Positions 32,395 to 40,376 of a stretch of DNA of 64,000 bases are shown here, one piece after another. Each line of letters begins with the position of its first letter. Position 1 is the stretch's first letter. The stretch is from assembly GCF_000243155.2 (NCBI RefSeq), contig NC_018017.1, forward strand, positions 2,914,001 to 2,978,000, written 5' to 3'. The translations under genes and the position numbers were made by a program. Origin of the DNA: Desulfitobacterium dehalogenans ATCC 51507. GTDB taxonomy: Bacteria > Bacillota > Desulfitobacteriia > Desulfitobacteriales > Desulfitobacteriaceae. The notes below the pieces were generated by a model. It made no database searches. It saw only the letters and a list, made by a program, of their open reading frames with translations, and was not told where the DNA came from.

Positions 32395-33360
32395 CTATAT
32401 TATACGTCCCCTGACTTTTTCCAAGGTAAGTATTGCCACACCAATCGCGTTATCCCGGCTCCAATCGGGTTGTGCCCAGTGAAGGTTGGCATGTTTAACA
32501 AGTTTCTTTTCCAGTTCTTTGCGGATGAATTGATTGGAAGCTACACCACCCACAATGAGAATTTCTGCTAATGCTGTCTTTTCCATTCCTGCCCGCAGTA
32601 GTTTTCCTAAGGTTCGAACGATACACCCTTCCACGGCTCGAGCCACATCGGCGGGATTTTTGCCCTGATCGATTAACCTTTGCGCAGCGGTTTCCACTCC
32701 GGAAAAACTCACTTCAAATCCCCTGACAGCCGAAGGAAGCCATGCCGCTGCCTCTGGATCGGCCTTGCGGGCCAACTCCTCCAAGTCTTTGCCCGCTGGA
32801 AAGGGCAGACCTAAACGGACTCCCACCCGATCAACGAATTGACCGGCATGGAGATCCGTTGTCCCTCCTAAAAGCCGTATATCGAGTTTTCCCGGCTGAA
32901 CATGATGAACTTCCAATAGCTCAGTGGTTCCCCCTGAAATATGAACGGCCAGAAAATGAGATTCTTTCAGCTTGCTGGAGGCAATTCCTGCCGCCAAGTG
33001 GCCTTCCTGATGACTGGTTTCAACCAAGGGGATACAGCGGGCAGAAGCCATAGCCGATGCCACACCATATCCGGGAAGAAAAACCGGCATATAGGACTCT
33101 CTGAGAGGACGAGGTGCAGTGCTTACTCCCAGAGCACTGATTTTCTCCCAGTATTCCGACGGCACCGAGGTCACCAGTTGAGGCAAATTCTGAACATGCT
33201 GAAAAAGGGCTGCCGATTGAGCGAGCCCTCTTTCACCTTTGGGAACGGTCAAAACCTTCCTATTTTCATAGACCAGCTCAGCCCGCTCATCCACAATCGC
33301 TAATGAAGTGGTATATGCACTTGTATCAATTCCGAGGTAGAGTGTCATTCCCTTTTTCAT
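32395..33360 (-). CDS. TsaD-like M22 family protein (Kae1-like paralogue)
   Basis: 321 residues with the ASKHA fold of the TsaD/Kae1 group: LGIDTSAYTTSLAIVD at the N-terminus, the metal-binding HQEGH motif (about 114-118), the glycine loop HISGGTTELLEV and a C-terminal IVGGVASNQFIRKEL...RDNAIGVA with the metal-ligand Asp. The N-terminal third (PKGERGLAQSAALFQHVQNLP) differs from housekeeping TsaD, so this is probably a paralogue rather than the t6A synthase. It overlaps nusB by 35 bp. Role unknown. Confidence 0.75.
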   Translation of the reverse strand: MKKGMTLYLGIDTSAYTTSLAIVDERAELVYENRKVLTVPKGERGLAQSAALFQHVQNLPQLVTSVPSEYWEKISALGVSTAPRPLRESYMPVFLPGYGVASAMASARCIPLVETSHQEGHLAAGIASSKLKESHFLAVHISGGTTELLEVHHVQPGKLDIRLLGGTTDLHAGQFVDRVGVRLGLPFPAGKDLEELARKADPEAAAWLPSAVRGFEVSFSGVETAAQRLIDQGKNPADVARAVEGCIVRTLGKLLRAGMEKTALAEILIVGGVASNQFIRKELEKKLVKHANLHWAQPDWSRDNAIGVAILTLEKVRGRII

Positions 33361-33772
33361 CCCTTTTGTTGACGCTTTCTACGACCTTATCCAATATCCC
33401 ATTGATGAATTTGCCGGATTCTTCACTACCATAGCGTTTAGCAATCTCTATGGCTTCATTAATGGTCACCCGGCCGGGAATATCTTCCCGAAAGAGAATT
33501 TCATAACTGGCAAGACGTAAAAGATTCCGATCCACATTGGCCATGCGTGATAATGACCAGCCTTCGGATAATTTCTCCAGGTTCTCATCGATCACTTCTT
33601 TATGGGTCCATGTTCCTTCCACCAGTTCCTCCGCAAAAGGAATGCTTCCTTCCGGAACAGCAAATTCCTCCGCCCATTTGTGAATTGTGGGCTTCAGATC
33701 TTGGTTTTCCCCGGTCATGTCCAGCTGGAATAAAACTTGCAATGCGGTCTCCCGAGCTAATCTGCGGCTCAT
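33326..33772 (-). CDS. nusB: Transcription antitermination factor NusB
   Basis: 148-residue all-helical RNA-binding protein that, with NusE (S10), supports rRNA antitermination. Family features are RRLARETALQVLFQLDMT at the N-terminus, the central LLRLASYEILF and the C-terminal VTINEAIEIAKRYGSEESGKFINGILDKV (in parts TINEAIEIAKRYGSEESGKF and INGILDKV). It lies downstream of amaP and overlaps the M22 gene, the expected neighbourhood in Peptococcaceae. Confidence 0.96.
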   Translation of the reverse strand: MSRRLARETALQVLFQLDMTGENQDLKPTIHKWAEEFAVPEGSIPFAEELVEGTWTHKEVIDENLEKLSEGWSLSRMANVDRNLLRLASYEILFREDIPGRVTINEAIEIAKRYGSEESGKFINGILDKVVESVNKRDEKGNDTLPRN

Positions 33773-33854
33773 AGGTTCCTCCTAGAATTATTAATTTAGG
33801 TCACGGATTTATGTCATAGATCACTATATTATGTATTACTCTCCGTTCAAAAGC

Positions 33855-34391
33855 TTACCTGACTCGCGGGGAACGATTGGGCTGAACAGGATCCAAACGG
33901 CGCACCAACACTTTCACCTCAGCAACTTTAATTCCGGTGAAACGTTCTACATCCTCTTTGATTTGAGTCTGCAGTTGCTCTGACACCTCTGTAATCACCG
34001 TTTCAGGATTAAATTGGCAGTCCAGAAGAATTTCCAGTCCATCTTCCCTCTGCTTAATCAAAGGCTTGACCAGACGCACCCCATTTTTACTCTGAGCACT
34101 GCGCACAATTAGATCCCCAATGGCATCCACAGTAACCCGCACTTCACCTAACTGGGAAACTGTGCGGAAGGTATGGTCTATGCTTTTTCGGGGTTTTATG
34201 AAGGGCAATATTCCCAGAACTATAATAAAGATGGCTATGATTAAGCTTTCCCAAGTATTGGCTCTTAACCAGTTTAATCCATCCAATATAAGTTCATAAG
34301 GAAGTCTCCACCCAGTACCTATGGCTAAAATATATCCCCCTATGACTACCAATAAGGCACCAACACTATACCCTATCAAATCGGTCACCAC
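33855..34391 (-). CDS. amaP: AmaP-like alkaline shock membrane anchor protein
   Basis: 178 residues. Two N-terminal membrane helices (about 6-27 and 48-66) precede a cytosolic Asp23/Gls24-like alpha/beta domain. In Staphylococcus AmaP tethers Asp23 to the membrane; here asp23 is the gene just upstream. It starts at tandem GTG codons (34391/34388) with a weak AAGGTG site. The striking 14-bp hairpin at 34402-34432 ends about ten bases before that start, so translation may depend on its folding. Confidence 0.85.
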   Translation of the reverse strand: MVTDLIGYSVGALLVVIGGYILAIGTGWRLPYELILDGLNWLRANTWESLIIAIFIIVLGILPFIKPRKSIDHTFRTVSQLGEVRVTVDAIGDLIVRSAQSKNGVRLVKPLIKQREDGLEILLDCQFNPETVITEVSEQLQTQIKEDVERFTGIKVAEVKVLVRRLDPVQPNRSPRVR

Positions 34392-34401
34392 CTTATATTT
34401 G

Positions 34402-34432
34402 TTTACCCCCCCTGGTCACCAGGGGGGGTAAA
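34402..34432 (-). promoter_or_regulatory. Perfect 14-bp G/C-run hairpin between asp23 and amaP
   Basis: TTTACCCCCCCTGG, loop TCA, CCAGGGGGGGTAAA. There is no T tract on either strand, so it is unlikely to be a simple terminator. It sits just before the amaP start and may be a stability or translation-control element. Confidence 0.7.
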
Positions 34433-34441
34433 TCCATTCGC

Positions 34442-34840
34442 TTATTTTAACCGAGCAAGTTCTTCATCTTTAATCTCTGGAACAGGGCGGAAATTAACTC
34501 CCTGGACATGGACATTGGTTTCTACTACTAATAGACCGGTCATACCTTCAATAGCCTCTTTCACGGCTTCTTGAACCTTTAAAGACACCTCAGGTATAGA
34601 CACACCATATTCCACAACGAGATAAAGATTGACAGCAGCTTCCTGTTCTCCAACTTCAACCTTAACGCCCTTGGAGAGGTTCTTGCCGCGACCAAGCATC
34701 TGGGCGATATCTCCCACAAGACCACCGCTCATGCCGGCTACACCTTCCACTTGAGAAGCAGCCAGACCGGCAATGATTTCTACCACTTCATCTGCAATCT
34801 TTATCGTTCCCAGTGTATTTTCTATATCTGGTTTTTCCAT
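34442..34840 (-). CDS. Asp23/Gls24 family envelope stress protein
   Basis: 132 residues. The Asp23 fold is shown by GTIKIADEVVEIIAGLAASQVEGVAGMSGG at the N-terminus, the segment VNLYLVVEYGVSIPEVSLKVQEAVKEAIEGMTGLLV, and VETNVHVQGVNF near the end. It is a soluble protein thought to form membrane-associated structures through AmaP, encoded downstream. The unit follows accC, as in many Firmicutes (accBC-asp23-nusB). Confidence 0.93.
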   Translation of the reverse strand: MEKPDIENTLGTIKIADEVVEIIAGLAASQVEGVAGMSGGLVGDIAQMLGRGKNLSKGVKVEVGEQEAAVNLYLVVEYGVSIPEVSLKVQEAVKEAIEGMTGLLVVETNVHVQGVNFRPVPEIKDEELARLK

Positions 34841-34930
34841 ATTTTCACCTCATATCCACTTAATAAATCCATAAGTATCTTTTGTCATTATAACAAAAGA
34901 ATACCATGCTGGCAAAGGTGAATGTACTAT

Positions 34931-36277
34931 CTATTCTCCTAAAATCCGCCTTTGTATAAAGTTTGTGTACACTTCTCCCCGACGGAAAAAAGCATTGTCC
35001 AGCACTTTGAGATGGAAGGGAATAGTGGTGTGAACTCCTTCGATATAAAACTCTTCCAAAGCACGCTTCATTCTTTGGATGGCTTCTTCCCGATCAGCAC
35101 CCCAAACGATCAGCTTTCCTATCATGGAGTCATAATAAGGTGGGATGGTATAGCCCTGATAAGCAGCACTGTCCACCCGAACTCCCGGGCCGCCCGGAGG
35201 ATGATAGAATTCGATGGTCCCCGGTGAGGGCATAAAGTTCTTTTCTGAGTTTTCTGCATTGATCCGGCATTCCATAGCCCAGCCGCGAATTTGAACATCT
35301 TCTTGTTTAATTCCTAAAGGCTCACCGGCTGCAACGCGGATCTGCGCTTTCAACAGATCAATCCCGGTTATAAGCTCCGTCACCGGATGCTCGACTTGAA
35401 TTCGTGTGTTCATCTCAATGAAGTAGTAATTTCCGTGCTTATCCAGAAGGAATTCGATGGTCCCGGCACTGGAATAATTGGCAGCTTTGGCAGCCTTTAC
35501 TGCCGCTTCTCCCATGGCTTGACGCAGCTCGGGAGTAAGGGCACTGGAAGGAGCTTCCTCCAGTAATTTTTGATTCCGCCTTTGCAGGGAGCAGTCTCGT
35601 TCTCCGAGATGAATCACATTGCCATGTTTGTCCGCCAGAATTTGAAACTCGATATGACGAGGTTCCTCCACATACTTCTCTAAGTAAATCTCCGAATTGC
35701 CAAAGGCTGCCTGAGCTTCACTTTGAGCAGCTTGAATGGATTTGGCCAGTTCTTTGGGGTTCTGGGCAATGCGCATCCCTTTACCTCCGCCTCCCGCCGA
35801 GGCTTTGATCATGACAGGATACCCAATCTCCTTGGCCAAAACCGAGGCGGATTCCACATCGGTAAGCACCTCTTTGGAACCGGGAACCACCGGGACCCCG
35901 GCTTCGATCATGGTCTTACGGGCAGTCGCTTTATCGCCCATGGTTTCAATCGCTTTCGGCGAAGGACCGATAAAGGTGATACCGCAGGATTCACAAATCT
36001 CGGCAAATCGTGCATTCTCCGATAAGAACCCATAACCGGGATGAATAGCATCCACATCGGTTAACTCAGCAGCGCTGATGATATTGGGGATATTCAAATA
36101 ACTCCTGGCTGAAGGGTGGGGACCGATGCATAGTGCCTGGTCAGCTTCCCGGACATGCAAAGCATCCCGATCAGCCTCGGAAAAGACGGCCACGGTCTCA
36201 ATATCCATTTCCCGGCACGCCCTTATGATCCGTAAGGCAATCTCTCCCCGATTCGCTATCAATATCTTTTTAAACAT
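34931..36277 (-). CDS. accC: Biotin carboxylase (AccC / PycA type)
   Basis: Carboxylates biotin on its carrier protein using ATP and bicarbonate. I start at ATG 36277 (AGGAGATAGG site), giving 448 residues. Features are [21 protein letters not shown]-grasp motifs with [33 protein letters not shown], and the catalytic [20 protein letters not shown]. It lies 16 bp after a gene that fuses a carboxyltransferase with a biotin carrier, so it may serve both acetyl-CoA carboxylase and a two-subunit pyruvate carboxylase. Confidence 0.95.
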   Translation of the reverse strand: MFKKILIANRGEIALRIIRACREMDIETVAVFSEADRDALHVREADQALCIGPHPSARSYLNIPNIISAAELTDVDAIHPGYGFLSENARFAEICESCGITFIGPSPKAIETMGDKATARKTMIEAGVPVVPGSKEVLTDVESASVLAKEIGYPVMIKASAGGGGKGMRIAQNPKELAKSIQAAQSEAQAAFGNSEIYLEKYVEEPRHIEFQILADKHGNVIHLGERDCSLQRRNQKLLEEAPSSALTPELRQAMGEAAVKAAKAANYSSAGTIEFLLDKHGNYYFIEMNTRIQVEHPVTELITGIDLLKAQIRVAAGEPLGIKQEDVQIRGWAMECRINAENSEKNFMPSPGTIEFYHPPGGPGVRVDSAAYQGYTIPPYYDSMIGKLIVWGADREEAIQRMKRALEEFYIEGVHTTIPFHLKVLDNAFFRRGEVYTNFIQRRILGE

Positions 36278-36293
36278 GCTGCCTATCTCCTCA

Positions 36294-36779
36294 TTATTCA
36301 ACTGCAAACAAAGGCTGACCGAATTCCACCGGTTGACCGTTTTCCACCAAAATCTCTACGATTCGTCCACTGATTTCCGCCTCTATCTCATTCATGAGTT
36401 TCATGGCTTCAATAATACATACCGTCTGGGACTCTTTAACCATCTGTCCCAGCTCAACAAAGGATGGAGCATCTGGAGCCGGCGAACGATAGAAGGTTCC
36501 CACCATAGGCGCCTTGATGTATTGTAGGTTTTTCTTAGGAGCTTCAGCAGGGTTTTGAATTTCTGGGGAAGCTTTAACCACCGGTGCACCGACCACTGTC
36601 GATGCAGGCTGGAGGCTGACTTCCGTGGCCGTTCCTCCCATTACAGGCAGTGCCATGGCCGGTACGGCCGTACTGCCCTTTTTGATGGCGACTTTTACTC
36701 CTTGGCTTTCAAGGTTCAACTCTGTGATATCGGTGTCTCCGATAAGTTTTATGAGCTCTTTGATTTCTTTTAAATCCAT
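36294..36779 (-). CDS. accB: Possible separate AccB made from an internal start
   Basis: Inside the 623-residue frame, AAGGAGGA lies seven bases before ATG 36779, in the same frame. Starting there gives 161 residues that match free-standing AccB end to end ([17 protein letters not shown] through the biotinyl site to FGQPLFAVE). A consensus ribosome binding site at a domain junction strongly suggests independent translation, so the gene would yield both the fusion and a free biotin carrier. Alternatively it is a relic of two once-separate genes. Confidence 0.55.
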   Translation of the reverse strand: MDLKEIKELIKLIGDTDITELNLESQGVKVAIKKGSTAVPAMALPVMGGTATEVSLQPASTVVGAPVVKASPEIQNPAEAPKKNLQYIKAPMVGTFYRSPAPDAPSFVELGQMVKESQTVCIIEAMKLMNEIEAEISGRIVEILVENGQPVEFGQPLFAVE

Positions 36780-38165
36780 TTTGGAATCCTCCTTCGAAAC
36801 TGGGACCGACGGGCTTTTAGCAGCGACCGTGACTCCCTTCTCTCTCTCAATAAAGAACTTTTTAGCCACCTGTGGAAACAGGGCATAACTCAAGACATCC
36901 TCCCGGGATAAGGCAAACTCTTTGCTTTCCTGTTCTGCCTTTTTAAGACCAGGTTCTAATTTATCCGCAGGACGAATAGTGAGGACTTCTTCATCTCCGA
37001 TAATCAGCTTCTGGATCTCGGGATCCACGGGTGCGGGAGGTCTGCCATAAAGCCCACGGACATAGGCCTTAACCTCGGCAGGCACTAATTTATATCTTGC
37101 CCCGCTCAACACATTCAATACAGCTTGAGTCCCCACGATTTGGCTGGTTGGCGTTACCAAGGGTGGATAACCCAATTCTGCCCTAACACTGGGTATCTCG
37201 TCAAGCACTTCATTGATGCGATTAAGGGCTTTTTGCTCTTCCAGTTGGGATACGAGGTTGGAGATCATTCCTCCGGGTACTTGGTGTTCAAAGACACGCA
37301 TATCCGAAATGCGAGTGATTCCCCGTTCAAAGCCTCTGCTCTTGCGGAGATCCTCAAAATAATTGGCAATGGTAAAGAGCTGAGGAATGTTCATCTCCGG
37401 AGCGAATTCAAATTCTTGAAGCGCCCGTACCACAAGCTCTACGGGTGGTTGACTTGCACCGAAGGCTAAGGGAACACTGGCTGTATCGATAACATCCACA
37501 CCCGCTTCGGCAGCCTTGAGATAGGCAATGGTTCCCATACCGCCGATATAATGGGTATGTAACTGAACCATGACCCCTAGTTCCTCTTTGAGCAATCTGA
37601 CGAGTTTATGCCCACGCTGTGGGGTCAGCAGACCAGCCATATCCTTAATGCAAATGGAGTCCGCTCCTAAATCCACAAGGGCTTTAGCTGTTTCCAGGTA
37701 ATGCTCCAAAGTATGCACAGGACTGATGGTATAGACCACGGAAGCTTGAACATGGGCTCCGGCTGCTTTGGCCGCTTCCATGGGAACAATCATATTGCGA
37801 ACATCATTTAAAGCATCGAAAATTCGAATAATATCAATTCCATTTTTTACACTCAGTTGAACAAATTCCCGAACCACATCATCAGGATAATGCTGATACC
37901 CCACTAAAGATTGCCCTCTTAACAGCATCTGCAATGGGGTTTTCTTGACATGCTGTTTTATTGTTCTTAATCTTTCCCAGGGATCTTCCCCAAGAAAACG
38001 CAGGCACACATCAAAAGTCGCTCCGCCCCAGACCTCAAGGGAATGATATCCCACTTGATCCAATTCTGCTAGAATAGGGAGCATATCTTCTGTCTTCATC
38101 CGGGTAGCCCAAAGGCTTTGATGAGCATCACGCAGTGTCGTATCCGTAATTTTTACCGGTTTCAT
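36294..38165 (-). CDS. Pyruvate/oxaloacetate carboxyltransferase fused to AccB-type biotin carrier
   Basis: 623 residues. Residues 1 to about 300 form the TIM-barrel carboxyltransferase ([42 protein letters not shown] with metal-binding HxH), followed by a helical PYC/OADA region to about 445. From M463 on, the sequence is a complete Acc[21 protein letters not shown], a Pro/Ala linker, [16 protein letters not shown] and the biotin site EAMKLMNE (K589). Neighbour accC suggests a two-gene pyruvate carboxylase; oxaloacetate decarboxylase alpha is the alternative, but no membrane beta subunit is adjacent. See the internal start at 36779. Confidence 0.9.
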   Translation of the reverse strand: MKPVKITDTTLRDAHQSLWATRMKTEDMLPILAELDQVGYHSLEVWGGATFDVCLRFLGEDPWERLRTIKQHVKKTPLQMLLRGQSLVGYQHYPDDVVREFVQLSVKNGIDIIRIFDALNDVRNMIVPMEAAKAAGAHVQASVVYTISPVHTLEHYLETAKALVDLGADSICIKDMAGLLTPQRGHKLVRLLKEELGVMVQLHTHYIGGMGTIAYLKAAEAGVDVIDTASVPLAFGASQPPVELVVRALQEFEFAPEMNIPQLFTIANYFEDLRKSRGFERGITRISDMRVFEHQVPGGMISNLVSQLEEQKALNRINEVLDEIPSVRAELGYPPLVTPTSQIVGTQAVLNVLSGARYKLVPAEVKAYVRGLYGRPPAPVDPEIQKLIIGDEEVLTIRPADKLEPGLKKAEQESKEFALSREDVLSYALFPQVAKKFFIEREKGVTVAAKSPSVPVSKEDSKMDLKEIKELIKLIGDTDITELNLESQGVKVAIKKGSTAVPAMALPVMGGTATEVSLQPASTVVGAPVVKASPEIQNPAEAPKKNLQYIKAPMVGTFYRSPAPDAPSFVELGQMVKESQTVCIIEAMKLMNEIEAEISGRIVEILVENGQPVEFGQPLFAVE

Positions 38166-38230
38166 CCAGCATAACCCCTCTCTCTAATACCCTGTATCAC
38201 TTTTCTCTTTCTAAATTTGGTTTATGTTTT

Positions 38231-38259
38231 ATTATATGAAACTGGTAAATCTTTTTCAA
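38231..38259 (-). promoter_or_regulatory. Sigma-A promoter of the carboxylase operon
   Basis: On the minus strand TTGAAA (38259-38254), a 17-bp spacer and TATAAT (38236-38231), about 65 bp before the start of the 623-residue gene. Confidence 0.8.
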
Positions 38260-38335
38260 CGAAACATCGTCAAGTATACAATATCACGCCAAAGTATACA
38301 GTATATACTTCGAGATCGGATCTATGCGCAAATCG

Positions 38336-38393
38336 AAAAGATTCTGTACTTTATATTTTGATAATCCCATGGCTGCCATGCACAGAATCTTTT
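38336..38393 (-). terminator. Terminator of the spoIIIA operon
   Basis: AAAAGATTCTGT/ACAGAATCTTTT, a 12-bp perfect stem with a long loop and a short T tail on the minus strand, 6 bp after the spoIIIAH stop. Confidence 0.6.
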
Positions 38394-38398
38394 TGATG

Positions 38399-38968
38399 TT
38401 AATAACGGTAAGATATTCGGATTTGATCTTTGGAAGTATTGGTAACACGAAGAACAATGTCGCGAATGAGCTTGATTTCTGCTGCTTCCAGATTGGGAGC
38501 ATAGACAATAACTGCAACTTCATTATTCCCAAAATCAGCGATGGCATCCTTAATTCCACTGATTTTAAGGAGATTCTCTATCTCTTCTTCCTTTTGAATC
38601 TTGTGACTCAGCTGTAGCCATTTTCCTTGGGCTTCCTCCCTTGTTTTTACAACACTGGAATCTAAAAGGGGAGCCAGCATATTCTTGGCCTCTTGCCGGG
38701 AAGCTTCCCGCTGCAGCCGATAATTGACAAAATAATCCCCTCCTTGAGGCAAAGGCTTGACCACCTCCGAGGAAAAATAAATGCTCCGGCTTTCCGGCTG
38801 TGCCTGGACCGGTACACTTTCTTGAGTGGGACGGCTAAAGGTTTCATTGCCGTGAACCAGATGCCAAATAGTGTACAGCAGCAGAAACGCTACCATGACA
38901 ACTCCCACCAGCAGCCATTTTTGTCCTTTGCTTAAATCACCCCAACGTTTCAGAGTCATGATTTTCAT
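38399..38968 (-). CDS. spoIIIAH: Stage III sporulation protein SpoIIIAH
   Basis: 189 residues. One N-terminal membrane helix (about 20-38) is followed by a region outside the mother-cell membrane with FSSEVVKPLPQGGDYFVNYRLQREASRQEAKNML (in parts GGDYFVNYRLQREASRQEAK) and a C-terminal YscJ/FliF-like ring-building domain (ENLLKISGIKDAIADFGNNEVAVIVY). It pairs with forespore SpoIIQ to form the channel linking mother cell and forespore. It overlaps spoIIIAG by 4 bp. Confidence 0.95.
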   Translation of the reverse strand: MKIMTLKRWGDLSKGQKWLLVGVVMVAFLLLYTIWHLVHGNETFSRPTQESVPVQAQPESRSIYFSSEVVKPLPQGGDYFVNYRLQREASRQEAKNMLAPLLDSSVVKTREEAQGKWLQLSHKIQKEEEIENLLKISGIKDAIADFGNNEVAVIVYAPNLEAAEIKLIRDIVLRVTNTSKDQIRISYRY

Positions 38969-39525
38969 AGTACCCCTCCCATGGGCTGAACATTGATCTT
39001 ATCGGAAGGAATATTTAATAAAGTTCGTACGGCGTTATGGATATTTTCCCGGACATTCGGATCGCTGGCCCCCTCGGCAATGATCAGAACTCCTGCAACA
39101 TTAGGCCGTTCTTCCATGACAATCACCGGTTGGCTGGCACCGTTGGGCATCACCAGCTGATTGTTTTCGGTGACCTCTGTGGACTCCCGTGTCCCGCCAC
39201 TTTTATCGGACTCTTTCGTCGTTTTCTTGGTCACACTGCCATTGGTAGCATAATCGGAACGAAGACTGGAGGATAAGGTTACGGATACTTGAACACTTCC
39301 AACCCCTGACATCTGCTGAAGGTTCTGTACCAACTTCTTCTCCATTTCTTTTTCCAAAGTGCTGATTCGGGTAACTTCAACGGGATCCCGGGTCTCCACG
39401 GCCTGATTCATGGGCACCACCGGCGCACTGCCCCCACCTTTGCTATAGAGCAGCATACATACCGCAGCTACTACGAGCACAGCGGGAATTAGGATTTTGG
39501 GCTGGATATCTTTAAAAAGATTCAT
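38965..39525 (-). CDS. spoIIIAG: Stage III sporulation protein SpoIIIAG
   Basis: 186 residues: an N-terminal membrane helix (about 10-28) and a ring-forming extracellular domain (VQNLQQMSGVGSVQVSVTL, then VAGVLIIAEGASDPNVRENIHNAV). In Bacillus it assembles a large ring at the engulfment membranes. Start ATG 39525 has a good GGGAGGAA site. Unusually, it is separated from spoIIIAF by 851 bp of structured non-coding DNA; in Bacillus these genes are adjacent. Confidence 0.95.
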   Translation of the reverse strand: MNLFKDIQPKILIPAVLVVAAVCMLLYSKGGGSAPVVPMNQAVETRDPVEVTRISTLEKEMEKKLVQNLQQMSGVGSVQVSVTLSSSLRSDYATNGSVTKKTTKESDKSGGTRESTEVTENNQLVMPNGASQPVIVMEERPNVAGVLIIAEGASDPNVRENIHNAVRTLLNIPSDKINVQPMGGVL

Positions 39526-39674
39526 GAGTTATTCCTCCCTTACTTTCTAATCTTTTCTGTTTTTATCATTGATCGTGCTGTCAGCAGCATGGGCAACGAC
39601 TGCGAAAAAAAGTTGCAAGCCGGTTGGCTGGAAGCGGATTCTCCAGAAACAGGGGTCCCGGGGCGGGGATCTTC

Positions 39675-39969
39675 AGGATTTTGCTTTACGCCGTTCACTC
39701 CATAAGCTATGCGGAGCAATCTAATCGCTCAAGACCTCCACTCCGTCGGTACCTGCGCCGTTAAGTCATTCTCTGTGGTGTGGCGGCTTGGGCGAAACCC
39801 TCGTCCGGGTTTCGGTCCGGCCAAATCGCTCCTCGAAAGCACTGCTTTCGCACTTGTTCTCAATGGCCGGTTGGAAACGTCCTGTTTCCAACCCGACTCC
39901 GCTGCAGTCTTTCGCAAAGATTGCTTACCTGCTCGCTTAAATCCGTTCACTTCTGTAAAGCAAAATCCT
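39675..39969. repeat. Element A: 295-bp unit with 15-bp perfect terminal inverted repeats
   Basis: AGGATTTTGCTTTAC (39675-39689) pairs with GTAAAGCAAAATCCT (39955-39969). Just inside lie direct repeats CCGTTCACT (39691-39699, 39943-39951). Internal perfect hairpins are CGAAACCC/GGGTTTCG (39793-39814), CGAAAGC/GCTTTCG (39834-39850) nested in CCGGCC/GGCCGG (39817-39870), and GGTTGGAAAC/GTTTCCAACC (39869-39893). It fits a non-autonomous element or structured RNA. No clear target duplication flanks it. Confidence 0.75.
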
Positions 39970-40088
39970 TGGGCTGCCTTTCGGGTCTGAGCGGTGTGAT
40001 ATAGGTACGCTACCTGACCCGGATAACACTTCTCATCTTTTGCTGGTGCTGCAGCAGCAGCATGGGAGTCTACCCAGAAAATAGATCT

Positions 40089-40340
40089 GAAAAAGGCTCA
40101 TAAAATATGCTCTAAAGAAGTGCTAAAAGAGACCTACAAGCGTAGCTTTACGCACAAGGGCGAACGGCTTTAGCGGAGGGGTGGTCGGGTCAACAAGGCT
40201 TTCTTAACTTGGACGAGCCACCGGTTCACATCAGGTATTACCCAGAGGTTTGGCTTGACTGTTAAGAAAGCGGGTTGACCAGCCCCGGAGCTATAGAGTG
40301 AGCGTTGTGCGCAAAGCTACACGACCCAAGCAGCTTTTTC
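40089..40340. repeat. Element B: roughly 250-nt long foldback
   Basis: Nested arms: GAAAAAG (40089-40095)/CTTTTTC (40334-40340); GTAGCTTTACGCACAA (40142-40157) with 40305-40320, 15 of 16 paired; GGTCAAC (40188-40194)/GTTGACC (40274-40280); and GCTTTCTTAAC (40198-40208)/GTTAAGAAAGC (40261-40271), closing a 52-nt loop. TCTACCC at 40069-40075 and 40376-40382 flanks it and could be a target duplication that includes the spoIIIAF stop codon. Confidence 0.7.
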
Positions 40341-40376
40341 ACCCACTGCCGGCACTGCCGCAGGCAGTATGAAAAT

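Larger units (their letters stand above)
39526..40376 (-). other. 851-bp highly structured non-coding insertion inside the spoIIIA operon
   Basis: No convincing gene on either strand: the three short open frames here lack ribosome binding sites and follow hairpin sequence. The region is packed with inverted repeats and has a base composition unlike its neighbours. It consists of element A (39675-39969), a hairpin at 39982-40021, a 22-bp imperfect palindrome TGCTGGTGCTG/CAGCAGCAGCA at 40041-40062, and element B (40089-40340). The spoIIIAA-AH transcript would have to run through all of it. Confidence 0.85.

Noticed and set aside
39709-40004. Three short ORFs (73-93 codons) on both strands in the spoIIIA insertion
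   Set aside because: They lie across perfect hairpins, lack ribosome binding sites and give low-complexity Arg/Ser-rich peptides. Structure, not coding, explains the sequence.
39526-40376. Group I or group II intron in the spoIIIA operon
   Set aside because: No intron-encoded protein, no recognisable domain V and no group I core could be seen. The region also sits between genes rather than within one.
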